The position numbers and the translations under genes were made by a program. A DNA stretch of 64,000 nt from Nostoc sp. B(2019) (GTDB lineage Bacteria > Cyanobacteriota > Cyanobacteriia > Cyanobacteriales > Nostocaceae). Positions 46,515 to 55,743 of this stretch are shown in pieces; position 1 is the stretch's first letter, and each line of letters opens with the position of its first letter. The stretch spans positions 62,001 to 126,000 of the forward strand of contig NZ_WVID01000011.1 of NCBI RefSeq assembly GCF_010091925.1, given 5' to 3'. The notes beneath the pieces were generated by a model. The model made no database searches. It was not told where the DNA came from and worked only from the letters and a program-made list of their open reading frames with translations.

Positions 46515-47600
46515 TCAATTTCTGGGCGGGTCATGGGCAATAGTGACAGTTGATACAAAATTATCGGATTTACCACTCTTGATAGCATCGAAAGTACCTT
46601 TGATAGTACCGGCAATCGGAACAGCAACCAATGTTCCCAAAAACCCAGCAATCTCGAACCCCATCAAAATAGCTACAAAAATCCAGATGGGATTTAGTCC
46701 GATAAAATTACCCAATAACTTGGGAGCTAACAGGTTGTCTTTGAGTTGCTGCATCAAAACTGCTGCCAAGGCCACTTGAACTGCTAACCACCAATTCTGC
46801 AATAGCACCAAAATTGTCACTAAACCAATGCCTAGAGTTGCCCCGATAAAAGGAATGAGTTCGGAAATGCCGATGAGTATAGCAAATAACAGGGCAAATG
46901 GCACTCTCATAACCAAGAAAATTGGGGTGAGAGTCACCATCATAAATAGCCCCAGCAACAACTGGCTGAGGAAAAAGTTCTGGAAATTTAGCTGCAAGGA
47001 TTTGGTCAAGGGGACGCTAATATTAGACGGCAAAAGGTTGATTAGACCATACCACACGCGATCGCCATACAGGAGCATATAAAATGCCAGCACTACCACT
47101 AACACTATGTTCAGTAATCCTGACAGCAGTGTCCCCGCAAATCCTACAGCACCAGAAGCTAGCTGTTGCACCAAATTCTGAATATTGGCATTGATTTGAT
47201 TGCTCACAACGCTCAAATCAAGAGGCAAACGTCTTTGCTTTGCGAATTTCTCAAACTGTTCTAGGTTTGCTTGGCTAGCGCTTAACCAATCAGGAATATT
47301 ATTTAACAGTTGGATAGTTTGCTCAATTACCAACGGCACTAATGTAACACCCAGAATGACCAAAAGGGTTAATGTTGCCAGTAAAACAATAATTACTGCC
47401 TGAGTGCGAGTGATTTGAGCGCGTTCAAAGAACTTGACGAGGTAATTTAGTAAAAAAGCCAGAATTGCCGCAGCGCTCAAAATAGTGATGGGATGCTGGA
47501 AATAGCGAAAAAGTACAGACAGCAGCCAGACATTGAGAGCAATAACCGGGCCGCTCAGACCATAGATTAACAAACGTTGAAGGGAGGCCGAACGGCGCAT
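46515..47600 (-). CDS. AI-2E family (PerM-like) transporter
   Basis: The product is 361 residues from the ATG at 47600 (TTG at 47609 less likely). About eight hydrophobic helices are present (LLIYGLSGPVIALNVWLLSVLFRYF, ITILSAAAILAFLLNYLVKFF, ...). The C-terminal half has FALLFAILIGISELIPFIGATLGIGLVTILVLL and GNFIGLNPIWIFVAILMGFEIAGFLGTLVAVPIAGTIK, the family signature. It lies upstream of scpA on the same strand but 234 bp away. Members export autoinducer-2 or act as ion antiporters, so the substrate is uncertain. Confidence 0.88.
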   Translation of the reverse strand: MRRSASLQRLLIYGLSGPVIALNVWLLSVLFRYFQHPITILSAAAILAFLLNYLVKFFERAQITRTQAVIIVLLATLTLLVILGVTLVPLVIEQTIQLLNNIPDWLSASQANLEQFEKFAKQRRLPLDLSVVSNQINANIQNLVQQLASGAVGFAGTLLSGLLNIVLVVVLAFYMLLYGDRVWYGLINLLPSNISVPLTKSLQLNFQNFFLSQLLLGLFMMVTLTPIFLVMRVPFALLFAILIGISELIPFIGATLGIGLVTILVLLQNWWLAVQVALAAVLMQQLKDNLLAPKLLGNFIGLNPIWIFVAILMGFEIAGFLGTLVAVPIAGTIKGTFDAIKSGKSDNFVSTVTIAHDPPRN

Positions 47601-47726
47601 CTGATGCAACCTATTTTAGATATTCTTCGACAGAATTTGTAAAACTGGTGTTGGCGCTGGTCATGATCATAGATATTTTATCAAAGACGTGTATAAGAGT
47701 TTCTGAGAATAAGGAAGCAAATCACG

Positions 47727-48371
47727 ATGGACAAAACCATAGCTGACCTTCGCAAAGACTACACCTTGGAAGGTTTGAGCAAAACTGAAATTGACCCTAA
47801 TCCTTTTATACAATTTAAAAAATGGTTCGATCAGGCACTAGCAGCGCAACTCCCGGAACCCAATGCCATGACTATTGCCACCGCCACACCAGAAGGTACA
47901 CCTTCAGCCAGAATGGTGCTACTAAAAGATTTTGATGAACGGGGCTTTGTCTTCTTCACCAACTACAACAGTCATAAAGGGCAAGAGCTAGCAGAAAATC
48001 CCCAAGCGGCCTTGGTTTTTTGGTGGGCAGAACTGGAACGCCAAGTGCGGATTTCTGGTTATGTAGAGAAAGTTTCGGAAACCGAGTCGGATCAGTATTT
48101 TCATAGCCGCCCTGCCAACAGTCGTCTGGGTGCGTGGGTATCGAATCAAAGCGAGGTGATTGAAAGCCGAGAAGTTCTAGAGCAACGCTTACAGGAGTTC
48201 CAGAGCAAATATGAAAATCAGGAGATTCCTAGACCGTCTCATTGGGGAGGCTTACGAGTGATCCCCTCAGAAATTGAGTTTTGGCAAGGACGCTCTAGCC
48301 GCCTGCACGATCGCTTGCTCTATACTCGCTTGGATGACGGTAGTTGGAAGATAGAGCGGTTGTCACCATAA
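47727..48371 (+). CDS. pdxH: Pyridoxamine 5'-phosphate oxidase
   Basis: PdxH is the FMN enzyme that oxidises PNP or PMP to pyridoxal 5'-phosphate. The 214-residue product starts [38 protein letters not shown] and has [33 protein letters not shown], then [18 protein letters not shown] and [22 protein letters not shown], all diagnostic. AAGGAAG lies a few bases upstream of the ATG. It is transcribed divergently from the AI-2E permease. Confidence 0.97.
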   Translation: MDKTIADLRKDYTLEGLSKTEIDPNPFIQFKKWFDQALAAQLPEPNAMTIATATPEGTPSARMVLLKDFDERGFVFFTNYNSHKGQELAENPQAALVFWWAELERQVRISGYVEKVSETESDQYFHSRPANSRLGAWVSNQSEVIESREVLEQRLQEFQSKYENQEIPRPSHWGGLRVIPSEIEFWQGRSSRLHDRLLYTRLDDGSWKIERLSP

Positions 48372-48454
48372 AGTTTAGTTGAATAAATAGTTTTTGTGAT
48401 TAGACAAGGAGAATATTTTGCTCTCCTTGTCTATCTTAGGTTTCAACCATTCCG

Positions 48455-49291
48455 CTATTCAGCAACGGTACTTTCGGTAGCTGGTGCTTTGGGAGCAAAC
48501 TGAATCCTGGGATCTGGCATGAAAGTGTATCTTAAATACAATCCTCCCCAGATAAATAGGATAATCAACAACGTCCCAATACCAAGGGGACTAGGAAGCC
48601 AGAAAACCGTTTCTATGTGGTTGAGTTCACCAGGCTGGAGTTTCCACACTAGTTGCTTGCCATTCTTTTCTGGCTCAATAGCAGTTTCAGTTTTTTGAAT
48701 GTTCCTAGCTCCCCAAGGGGTCTTTAAACTAAATTCCAAATCCAGAATTGAACCTGCATTAGCCAGGACGTTACCTTTGCTGGAAATTAACGAAAGCGAT
48801 CGCAAATCCAAATCGTAAATCAGCCGATTCCGTACTAAAAGTAGAAAAAAGTTCTGCTGCAAAAGTAAGTTTGATTCAATTTTTGGCAATTCTGAGTCAG
48901 ATTCGCTCTGCACAGACTCAGGAGGTTGATTAGCACGAGAGTTAAAAAATTCGTTGAATTTCTCTTGCAATTCCTGACCATTACTGAAGGGAATTGTCAC
49001 AATAATTTCTTCTTTGGAAAGCCGCCGGATTTTGCCTTCCATTTTACGGGCGCGACGCTCTATGCTATTTAACCATTCGTACACATAATCGCTATTAAAA
49101 CTGGTTAGCCGCTCTCCTAACTTAATATGCTGTACCAGTTCACCGCTATTTGAGTTATCAAAGTTAACGCCCATGTCGTACTGGACACACCCAGACAACA
49201 GCAGAGATATTAACAGCACTAGAGACAAAATAGGTTTTGGGATTTTTACTCTGTCTCTTTTTGCAGCCGTAGAAGCGAGCAGATTTTGCAT
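48455..49291 (-). CDS. DUF3153-type lipoprotein
   Basis: The product is 278 residues from the ATG at 49291, chosen because a hydrophobic segment with a lipobox (LVLLISLLLSGC) follows closely; the frame from 49432 adds about 47 unlikely residues. The mature part (VQYDMGVNFDNSNSGELVQHIKLGERLTSFNSDYVYEWLNSIERRARKMEGKIRRLSKEEIIVTIPF) matches a cyanobacterial family of unknown function. A C-terminal hydrophobic segment (GIGTLLIILFIWGGLYLRYTF) could be a second membrane anchor. It follows a TPR gene on the same strand. Confidence 0.8.
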   Translation of the reverse strand: MQNLLASTAAKRDRVKIPKPILSLVLLISLLLSGCVQYDMGVNFDNSNSGELVQHIKLGERLTSFNSDYVYEWLNSIERRARKMEGKIRRLSKEEIIVTIPFSNGQELQEKFNEFFNSRANQPPESVQSESDSELPKIESNLLLQQNFFLLLVRNRLIYDLDLRSLSLISSKGNVLANAGSILDLEFSLKTPWGARNIQKTETAIEPEKNGKQLVWKLQPGELNHIETVFWLPSPLGIGTLLIILFIWGGLYLRYTFMPDPRIQFAPKAPATESTVAE

Positions 49292-49498
49292 GGAAAAGAC
49301 GTGATTAATTGCATTTCTAGAAGTCAGTTTTGTGAGCAAATTCCATTTTGCTCGTACAAAACTAAATGGTTTAATTAACCACACGAAAATCTTTTCTAAA
49401 GTAGAAAAATTCAACACTATAAATCTCCCCAAAAGTCAAACATCTTAACCAATCTTGACTTCTATCTCTGGGCGACGCGATACTCGAAGATCTGCCTA

Positions 49499-49518
49499 AC
49501 CCTCTTTAAAAAGAGGGT
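49499..49518. other. Small hairpin in spacer
   Basis: ACCCTCTTTAAAAAGAGGGT is a perfect hairpin between the TPR gene and the DUF3153 gene. No T-run follows on the minus strand beyond the loop, so it is at most a weak terminator or processing element. Confidence 0.4.
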
Positions 49519-49553
49519 CGCCGCAGGTAAAGAGAAGTGTCCTAATGTTGGTG

Positions 49554-50111
49554 TTAGACAGGGGTTCCTGAAAAACTCAACCAAATTAAATACGAAATGG
49601 TTAAACCAATGATAATTAGCGCCACCCAGATAAAGCGATTATCTCTGGTATTGACCTGACTAAGATCAATGAATTCTGGCTCAGCACGCTTTTGAGGCTG
49701 AGAAGATTTGGAAGGTTTGCCAGCTGCACGGATTTTGAGGTCATTGTCAGAGAGTGTGCCTAAATCAGGAATTTCGGTCATCCACTCGCTAGGTCTTACC
49801 AACTTCGGTGCTTTTAAGATGTAAAGCAACCGCCGCGCTTGTTTACTAGTTTCTGAATAAGGATGGCGTTTGAGTCTTTCGCAAAGGGCGATCGCATCAT
49901 CTGTACGTCCGGCTGCTTCATAAGCTGTCACCAGCCAAATTTCTACTTCACCCCCAAGGCGAGAATTGCGAGCCAATAGGGCACTGGCTTTTTCCAAATT
50001 TTCCACGGCTTCGCGGTATTGCCCACTTTCAAAGGCAACTCTACCAGTCTGGTAGCGAGTTTTGGCAATTTCTAAACTTTCTGCACTCACGTTTTGCACA
50101 CAAATCAGCAC
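49554..50111 (-). CDS. TPR-containing membrane protein of unknown function
   Basis: The 185-residue frame has TPR-like helices (AKTRYQTGRVAFESGQYREAVENLEKASALLARNSRLGGEVEIWLVTAYEAAGRTDDAIALCERLKRH) followed by a linker and one C-terminal membrane helix (FIWVALIIIGLTISYLIWLSF). The start is uncertain: no ATG is available, and GTG at 50111 or at 50090 is possible (the latter begins VSAESLEIAK). It precedes the DUF3153 lipoprotein gene and they may share a transcript. Function unknown. Confidence 0.75.
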   Translation of the reverse strand: MLICVQNVSAESLEIAKTRYQTGRVAFESGQYREAVENLEKASALLARNSRLGGEVEIWLVTAYEAAGRTDDAIALCERLKRHPYSETSKQARRLLYILKAPKLVRPSEWMTEIPDLGTLSDNDLKIRAAGKPSKSSQPQKRAEPEFIDLSQVNTRDNRFIWVALIIIGLTISYLIWLSFSGTPV

Positions 50112-50271
50112 TGCTTTAATTTTGCCAATGCCAGCAATCTTTTTGGAATCTTCTCAGAAGCCGGCAATCTTAACGTTGATAAACTTTTAAAATTTTAACC
50201 AAGTAGTCGCAGCTATTTTCTAAGTCTTTGGTGTTAATTATTCCAATTTATCAAATGCAGGTGAACAAAAT

Positions 50272-50706
50272 ATGCTGAAAATCAAGCATTCGCAACTTAA
50301 TTTGTTGGGAGCTGGCATAACTTTGGCAATGATCAGCACTATAATCGCCCCAGCTTTTGCCCAGCCTGTGATCGTGATTGATGGCGCTTCTGGAATCAGC
50401 CGTAGCTGCGGAGCAGCTTGTCGTCAGACATCGCCTGCTGTTGGTTCATTTATTTATGGTAGTCCGATTCCCACTCCTATGCCTGTAGATCCAGCAACGG
50501 GGCTAATGCCTAGACGCATTAATCACCCCAATTTCTACCCCCATTTAAGGCAGAATGTGGACAATTCCACGCTGATTAATCCAACTTTGATTAATCCGAC
50601 AATTCGAGACTCAACGCTAGTTAATCCAGTGATTATAAATAATTCCTGGCGTCGGACACCATTTAATCGGGGGCGATCGCGCGTTATCATTACCTATCCG
50701 CGGTAG
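50272..50706 (+). CDS. Secreted protein with Asn/Thr/Pro repeats
   Basis: The 144-residue product has a signal peptide (LLGAGITLAMISTIIAPAFAQP, cleavage after AFA). The mature part has one pair of cysteines (SCGAACRQ), then a short repeat run NSTLINPTLINPTIRDSTLVNPVIINNS and a basic tail (NRGRSRVIITYPR). I recognise no family. It is monocistronic and divergent from the TPR gene. Confidence 0.65.
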   Translation: MLKIKHSQLNLLGAGITLAMISTIIAPAFAQPVIVIDGASGISRSCGAACRQTSPAVGSFIYGSPIPTPMPVDPATGLMPRRINHPNFYPHLRQNVDNSTLINPTLINPTIRDSTLVNPVIINNSWRRTPFNRGRSRVIITYPR

Positions 50707-50991
50707 GAGGGACTGGGGAGCTGACATCTGTAGGTATTTTACAGCTAGGAAGAGTTGGAATAGTAAAAGCCATTAACAGGGGTTTGAGGGAATGAACTCT
50801 AGCAATGAATTTGATACTATGCACGACCACTGTGGATGGTACTCATTTTTCAGCATTTGAGTTACCTATCTCACTTAACTTCTATGCTTTATTTTCCGAG
50901 CGCTTCTAATGACTACTCACTCTTGTGCAACAAACCTACACCTGTCAGGCTCCCCCGCTTCCCTACCCTCTGCCTCTTGACTCTGGCAAAA

Positions 50992-51756
50992 TCACCAATC
51001 TACTGGCAAACCCAACTGGTCTAAAGTATCCCCGTCTTGCAAAAGTGACTGAATGTTGCCGTCTATTTGAATGCGACCAGCAGATAGTACTAAAGCACGC
51101 TGAGTCACTCTGCCTAACCAATTTAGGTCATGGGAGGCAATTAACATCACCTGCACAGGCAACTTTAACAATACTTGCGCCAGGTGACGCCGCCATGATG
51201 GATCAAGACCGTTGGTCGGCTCATCCAAAATTAGAATTGTCGGTTCTAGGGATAAAATCGCAGCTAAAGCAGCAAGGCGTCTTTGTCCACCAGAGAGTTC
51301 GTGGGCGGAACGGTTGGCGTAGGCTTCTAAACCGAAATCAGCTAATAACTGCCGGGCGCGATCAATTGCCACGGCTGGTGGTACGCCATAGTTGCGTGGC
51401 CCAAAGGTTACATCTTCTAAGATGGTTGGCATAAATAGTTGGTCGTTGGCATCTTGGAAACTAAAGCCAATTTGACGACGCACTTGAGGCAGAGTTGTAG
51501 GTTCTACTGGGATGCCATTAATCCAAATTTTGCCAGTTCGTGGTTGTTTTAAACCGATCAGGTTTTCCAGCAAGGTGCTTTTTCCAGAACCAGTAGCTCC
51601 CATTAATGCGACGCGATCGCCTCTATTCAAGGTAAAAGAAATTTCTTGTAATACTGGTTCTTGCTGGGAATAGGCATATCCCAAGTTTTGAACTTCGACC
51701 ACAGCATGGTGGGAGTTACCGATTGGCGTTTGGGGATTAGATGTCAAAGATTTCAA
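50992..51756 (-). CDS. cbiO: ECF transporter ATPase (CbiO-like), first cluster
   Basis: The 254-residue product is an ABC ATPase: GATGSGKSTLLENLIGL is Walker A, LSGGQRRLAALAAIL the signature, and ILILDEPTNGLD Walker B. VTFGPRNYG is typical of CbiO/NikO. It is third in the order cbiM-cbiQ-cbiO, 28 bp after cbiQ. No ATG lies near its start; TTG at 51756 is used here, and the exact start is uncertain. It powers uptake of nickel or cobalt with its partners. Confidence 0.92.
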   Translation of the reverse strand: MKSLTSNPQTPIGNSHHAVVEVQNLGYAYSQQEPVLQEISFTLNRGDRVALMGATGSGKSTLLENLIGLKQPRTGKIWINGIPVEPTTLPQVRRQIGFSFQDANDQLFMPTILEDVTFGPRNYGVPPAVAIDRARQLLADFGLEAYANRSAHELSGGQRRLAALAAILSLEPTILILDEPTNGLDPSWRRHLAQVLLKLPVQVMLIASHDLNWLGRVTQRALVLSAGRIQIDGNIQSLLQDGDTLDQLGLPVDW

Positions 51757-51784
51757 GATTCACAACTCAAAATTCACAACTGAG

Positions 51785-52438
51785 CTAAATTCTGTAAGAA
51801 GTTAAGGTCAAACAAGCAGCGATCGTCCAGGCTACTAGCAATATAAGACGCTCTTTTGGTCTGAAGCTGGAATCTATGGGCAGTTGTCCATTGTAACCAC
51901 GAGTTACCATTGCCGCGTAGACTCGCTCTGCTCTATCTAGAGTACGGAGATACAAGGCTCCAATCATGGCAGCACTGGCGTAACGCAGCCATCCCGCAGT
52001 TCCATTCAAACCGCGTAATTGAGCGCTGCGCTGCATTCGCGTTACTTCTGAGAGCAGAATTTCCATATATTGCCCAGTTAATAGCAAGTTTTCCTTTAAA
52101 GGTGCTGGTACTGGTAAGCTTTTGAGAGCGATGCCGAAACTGTGCGGTGGTAAGGTTAGCAAAAAACTATTCATGGTGATTAGACAAACAAGGGAACGTA
52201 CCAGCAAAAAACTGGCTCGCTCCCATCCCAAGGGTAACGCCAGTAATGACAGGAAAATCAATTCTGTACCGAGTAATCCGCCCATGCGGCGAATTGGTAC
52301 GCGTAATAATGCTACCCATGAAAGAGCGATCGCCCCATATACGCACAAGCTAGACCAAGCATGATACTTTAACAAAGCTGCCCCCACCACAATCACTAGA
52401 GATAGTTGCAACCTTAACGGCAAAGAAAGTTTAAGCAT
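51785..52438 (-). CDS. cbiQ: ECF transporter transmembrane subunit (CbiQ-like), first cluster
   Basis: The 217-residue product is a membrane protein with about four to five helices and the coupling motif AQLRGLNG and ERVYAAMVTRGYNGQLP, which contains the conserved Ala-Arg-Gly patches that contact the ATPase. It overlaps the cbiM end by 8 bp, showing tight translational coupling. CbiQ is the T component of ECF transporters. Confidence 0.93.
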   Translation of the reverse strand: MLKLSLPLRLQLSLVIVVGAALLKYHAWSSLCVYGAIALSWVALLRVPIRRMGGLLGTELIFLSLLALPLGWERASFLLVRSLVCLITMNSFLLTLPPHSFGIALKSLPVPAPLKENLLLTGQYMEILLSEVTRMQRSAQLRGLNGTAGWLRYASAAMIGALYLRTLDRAERVYAAMVTRGYNGQLPIDSSFRPKERLILLVAWTIAACLTLTSYRI

Positions 52439-53354
52439 TATTCGGTTTCACAACCTTGGCAATTCCAAAGGCGACAGCAAAGCAAACCGCAGCTCCCACA
52501 AGTCCAGCAATACTAGTGCCAATAGGCCCCAAACCCTCAATACCATAGTCAGCTAATGGTGTCGGCACAGTTACCCGCACTTGCTCAGCTAAGTCGATGA
52601 AGCCTAAATTCTCCGCAACTCTCTCCAAACCATCGGGCCATGCTGAGGCAAACAGTGACAGCACACCTGCAATCAGAAAAATGCTGACAATTGGCACTGA
52701 CCATCCGCGAAACTCTTGCTGTTCCCCTGGTAACAAATCTGGTCGTGCTGTGGATAGGTAAGTTAGCACACCACCAGTAATCAACCCTTCGCCAATGCCA
52801 ATTAGAATATGCACACCAGTCATGGCTGGTAAAACTATGGCTACGGGTGCAGTTCCAGATAGAACTAACTCAATGGCACAAGCTAAAGCCGCTGCCACTA
52901 CACTCACACCAGCTGCTATGCCAGCAGCCAAGGGTAAGCGCCCTTTAGAACCCCCAAACAGCCGTTGTAAAGTTTGGGTTAATCCCCAGCCAACCCAAAC
53001 ACCAATTACTGCCATGTTTAAAATATTCGCCCCTAAAGCTGTAATACCACCGTCGGCAAACAGCACAGCTTGAATAATTAAAACCGTGGCAATGCACAAC
53101 GTCCCCGCCCAAGGGCTACCTAAGACGATCGCGGCTAAAGTTCCTCCTAATAAATGACCACTAGTACCCCCTGCTACAGGAAAATTGATCATCTGGGCGG
53201 CAAAAATAAAGGCTGTGGTTAGACCCAGTATGGGAGCACGACGGACACCAAAGGCCTGTTGCGATCGCCCAAAAGAAATGAAAAGTGCTGCCGCACTCAA
53301 CAAACCAGTAGCCGCTGCCACTGGTGGAGAAACAAACCCATCAGGTATATGCAT
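52431..53354 (-). CDS. cbiM: Ni/Co ECF substrate-binding subunit, CbiM fused to a PDGLE domain
   Basis: The 307-residue product starts MHIPDGFVSPPVAAATG; the N-terminal Met-His binds the metal in this family. A CbiM/NikM core of about six helices follows (GGTSGHLLGGTLAAIVLGSPWAGTLCIATVLIIQAVLFADGGITALGANILNMAVIG). The C-terminal 90 residues are a PDGLE (CbiN-like) domain with ASAWPDGLERVAENLGF. M and N parts are thus fused, as in NikMN-type proteins. Nickel is the more likely substrate for this fused form, but I cannot prove it. Confidence 0.92.
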   Translation of the reverse strand: MHIPDGFVSPPVAAATGLLSAAALFISFGRSQQAFGVRRAPILGLTTAFIFAAQMINFPVAGGTSGHLLGGTLAAIVLGSPWAGTLCIATVLIIQAVLFADGGITALGANILNMAVIGVWVGWGLTQTLQRLFGGSKGRLPLAAGIAAGVSVVAAALACAIELVLSGTAPVAIVLPAMTGVHILIGIGEGLITGGVLTYLSTARPDLLPGEQQEFRGWSVPIVSIFLIAGVLSLFASAWPDGLERVAENLGFIDLAEQVRVTVPTPLADYGIEGLGPIGTSIAGLVGAAVCFAVAFGIAKVVKPNNA

Positions 53355-53829
53355 AATTCGTCACGTATTTAATATGTCTATTTAGGCAAAATAATACCAA
53401 TTCTCTGTAAACTTGCACTTAATGATTACTCTTCTATCTTGGCGTACTTGGCGTCCTTCTCTGCGAGACGCTGCGCGTTGGCGGAAGCCTCTCGTAGAGA
53501 AGGCGGTTCGTTAAATAAATATTAAGTGCATCCTCATAGCAAATTGGTCTAAGTAATATAACTACGGTATCAAATTAATAACAAACAAGATTTTCCCTCC
53601 TTTTGCAATGCCCTACTGGGGGATTTCTATAGTGTTACTTAAGATAGATAGACAATAAAATCTGCGTCAAATAAGATACTTGTCTTTTTTAAAATAAATT
53701 TTTATTCATCATATTTTTTGATTGAGCATTAAGCGCTAGAAAATTCAAAAAATAGAAAAAATTGATATTTTACTAATTACTTTAAAATTTGCCTACACTT
53801 AATTAAATTGAGTATTTCAGACTTTCGAC
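53355..53829. other. Spacer between two transporter operons
   Basis: This 475-bp spacer holds the 117-bp inverted-repeat element (53414-53530) and an AT-rich tail. I looked for a cobalamin riboswitch (GCCACTG box with the long conserved core) and a NikR-like GTATGA/TCATAC pair and saw neither. The spacer must contain the promoter of the first cluster. Confidence 0.45.
53414..53530. mobile_element. MITE-like element with perfect 10-bp inverted ends
   Basis: TGCACTTAAT (53414-53423) and ATTAAGTGCA (53521-53530) are perfect inverted copies 117 bp apart end to end. Inside lie GGCGTACTTGGCGTCC, TTCTCTGCGAGACGC and CTCGTAGAGAAG, also palindromic. No coding capacity and no transposase nearby. Elements of this look are common in Nostoc genomes. 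Confidence 0.6.
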
Positions 53830-54660
53830 TCAAAAGTAACGGAACAGACTTAATATTCTCTGCCGCAACCGTTCTAAAACTGGCCCTTCTTCAGCTACTC
53901 CTTCAGCAAATAACATCTCATATATCAACGGTACTCCTAGCTGTAAATCTTCAAGAACACCACGTTGAGTAAAAACATCCTGCGGTTTCCCCTCAATCAC
54001 AAGTTGTCCTCGATCCATAACCAAAACCCAGTCTGCCCAGCGATAAACTAAATCAAGGTCATGAGTTGCCATTAATATTGTTGTGCCAGCTGCATGAATC
54101 TTTTTCAAGGTTGCCATTAAGTTACGAGTATGTAACCTATCTAAATACGCCGTTGGTTCATCTAGTAATAGCAGTTGCGGTCTTAGCACCATCACATCAG
54201 CTATAGAGACTCGCTTTTTTTGTCCTAAGCTGAGATGATGTACAGGTCTTTCTGCTAGTTCAGTCAGTCCAAATTCAACTAAGGCTTGCTCAACTCGCTG
54301 CTTAATTTCTCCTGTAGGCAATCCTAAATTACACAAGCCATAAGAAATATCTTCTTCAACAGTAGAGGCTACTAATTGTTGCTCTGGATCTTGAAAAACT
54401 AGCCCGACTTGTTGACGTAATTTCATCAAAGATTGACGGTCGTATTGTAGAGGCTTATCTTGCCATCTCACACTACCTTTATGTGGTTTATATAGACCAT
54501 TAGCTAATAAAAAAAGTGTGGTTTTACCACAACCATTTTGACCGATTAATGCACATCTTTTATTAGCAGGAATTTTCAGAGTTAAACCATTCAACGCTGA
54601 TTGCTTTGCACCGGGATAAGTGTAATGTACCTGCTCAAATGCGAGTAAAGATTGCTGCAT
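53830..54660 (-). CDS. cbiO: ECF transporter ATPase (CbiO), second cluster
   Basis: The 276-residue product has GQNGCGKTTLFLLANGL (Walker A), LSLGQKKRVSIADVMV (signature), and LLLLDEPTAYLD (Walker B). YTYPGAKQSALNGLTLKIP at the N-terminus is typical of CbiO. It ends the operon cbiM-cbiN-cbiQ-cbiO and overlaps cbiQ by 26 bp. It hydrolyses ATP to drive cobalt or nickel uptake. Confidence 0.94.
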   Translation of the reverse strand: MQQSLLAFEQVHYTYPGAKQSALNGLTLKIPANKRCALIGQNGCGKTTLFLLANGLYKPHKGSVRWQDKPLQYDRQSLMKLRQQVGLVFQDPEQQLVASTVEEDISYGLCNLGLPTGEIKQRVEQALVEFGLTELAERPVHHLSLGQKKRVSIADVMVLRPQLLLLDEPTAYLDRLHTRNLMATLKKIHAAGTTILMATHDLDLVYRWADWVLVMDRGQLVIEGKPQDVFTQRGVLEDLQLGVPLIYEMLFAEGVAEEGPVLERLRQRILSLFRYF

Positions 54661-55444
54661 TATACCAATCCACTGCTATTAATACTGCACATCCGATAAT
54701 TGCTTCTATTGCATACCGCTTGGATAAATGATAGCGATGAGGATGCCAAACCTTAAATTCTCCATTAAAGCCTCGTGATGCCAAACTCAAGGAGACTTGA
54801 CGGTAGTTTTCTAGAGTGCGCTTGAGTAATTGACTAATCAACAAAGCTAAACTTTTCATCGCAATATCAAAAGTGCGGTAGCCACCACGAGCTTGTTGAG
54901 CAGTCCACAACTCTGCGGCTGTATTTAATAGAACGAAAATAAAACGGTACATCAGTAATAACAGGTCTGTTAAAAGTATAGGTAAACCGACGCGACGTAA
55001 AATTTGTAAAAGTTCGGTAAAGGGGATAGTTAGTATGATGAAGTATAAGCAAGAAAGAGAAGCGATCGCTCGTGTTAAAATTGTCAATCCCTGTTCAATT
55101 CCGTGAACGCTGATATATACATAATAAGAACCTACAGTCAGCCCAATTACTGAGTCATGTTGTACTAAATGCAGATGAGCAATATCTATGCCATTGATAA
55201 TTAAAGCTGGTAAACTTGTTAACCAGAAAAGAGTAGCAATGTAGACTAATTTTAGATAAGTTTTAGCAGGAATTCCTGCATAGATGACTGTCCAAGTACT
55301 AATCCAGATTGCAATCAAAATTTGAGCCAGAGGATGAGTAAAGGCAGTGATGATTAGCAGAGCGATCGCAAATAGCAATTTCTGCTCAGGCGCTAACCAC
55401 CGCAACCGATTAGTATAAGCTAGCGTATCTATTTGCAGAGTCAT
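54635..55444 (-). CDS. cbiQ: ECF transporter transmembrane subunit (CbiQ), second cluster
   Basis: The 269-residue protein is a CbiQ: several hydrophobic helices (LLFAIALLIITAFTHPLAQILIAIWISTWTVIYAG, ...), then QQARGGYRTFDIAMKSLALLISQLLKRTLENYRQVSLSLASRGFNGEF with the Arg-Gly coupling motifs. It overlaps cbiN by 4 bp and cbiO by 26 bp, so translation is tightly coupled. It is distinct in sequence from the CbiQ of the first cluster. Confidence 0.93.
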   Translation of the reverse strand: MTLQIDTLAYTNRLRWLAPEQKLLFAIALLIITAFTHPLAQILIAIWISTWTVIYAGIPAKTYLKLVYIATLFWLTSLPALIINGIDIAHLHLVQHDSVIGLTVGSYYVYISVHGIEQGLTILTRAIASLSCLYFIILTIPFTELLQILRRVGLPILLTDLLLLMYRFIFVLLNTAAELWTAQQARGGYRTFDIAMKSLALLISQLLKRTLENYRQVSLSLASRGFNGEFKVWHPHRYHLSKRYAIEAIIGCAVLIAVDWYNAAIFTRI

Positions 55445-55743
55445 TCCTTCTTCCTTTGCTGCTGGGAACGCCCCTTGTATAATCCAATCACATAACCAAT
55501 AACTCCAGCACCTAAAGCAGCTTGAGAGGTAAATAATAAACTTTCCACTTCACCACTAGGTGGTTCAAACAGTGGCTTAAACCAGGGTTGATATCCGGGT
55601 TGTACTTCACTAATTGCTTTTTCAGCTTCGCCATCCGAACCAGTAAATTCCGCCCCACGCACAAATATTAAGGGCACGACTGCTAAAGTTATCACTGCCA
55701 ATATCAATAGCCAGTTACTCAATCCCTTTTTAGACTGATTCAT
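55441..55743 (-). CDS. cbiN: CbiN-type small subunit, second cluster
   Basis: The 100-residue product has an N-terminal membrane helix ([17 protein letters not shown]), a periplasmic loop with [50 protein letters not shown], and a second helix. The [12 protein letters not shown] stretch is the CbiN signature. CbiN helps load cobalt onto CbiM. It overlaps cbiM by 14 bp and cbiQ by 4 bp. Confidence 0.93.
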   Translation of the reverse strand: MNQSKKGLSNWLLILAVITLAVVPLIFVRGAEFTGSDGEAEKAISEVQPGYQPWFKPLFEPPSGEVESLLFTSQAALGAGVIGYVIGLYKGRSQQQRKKE

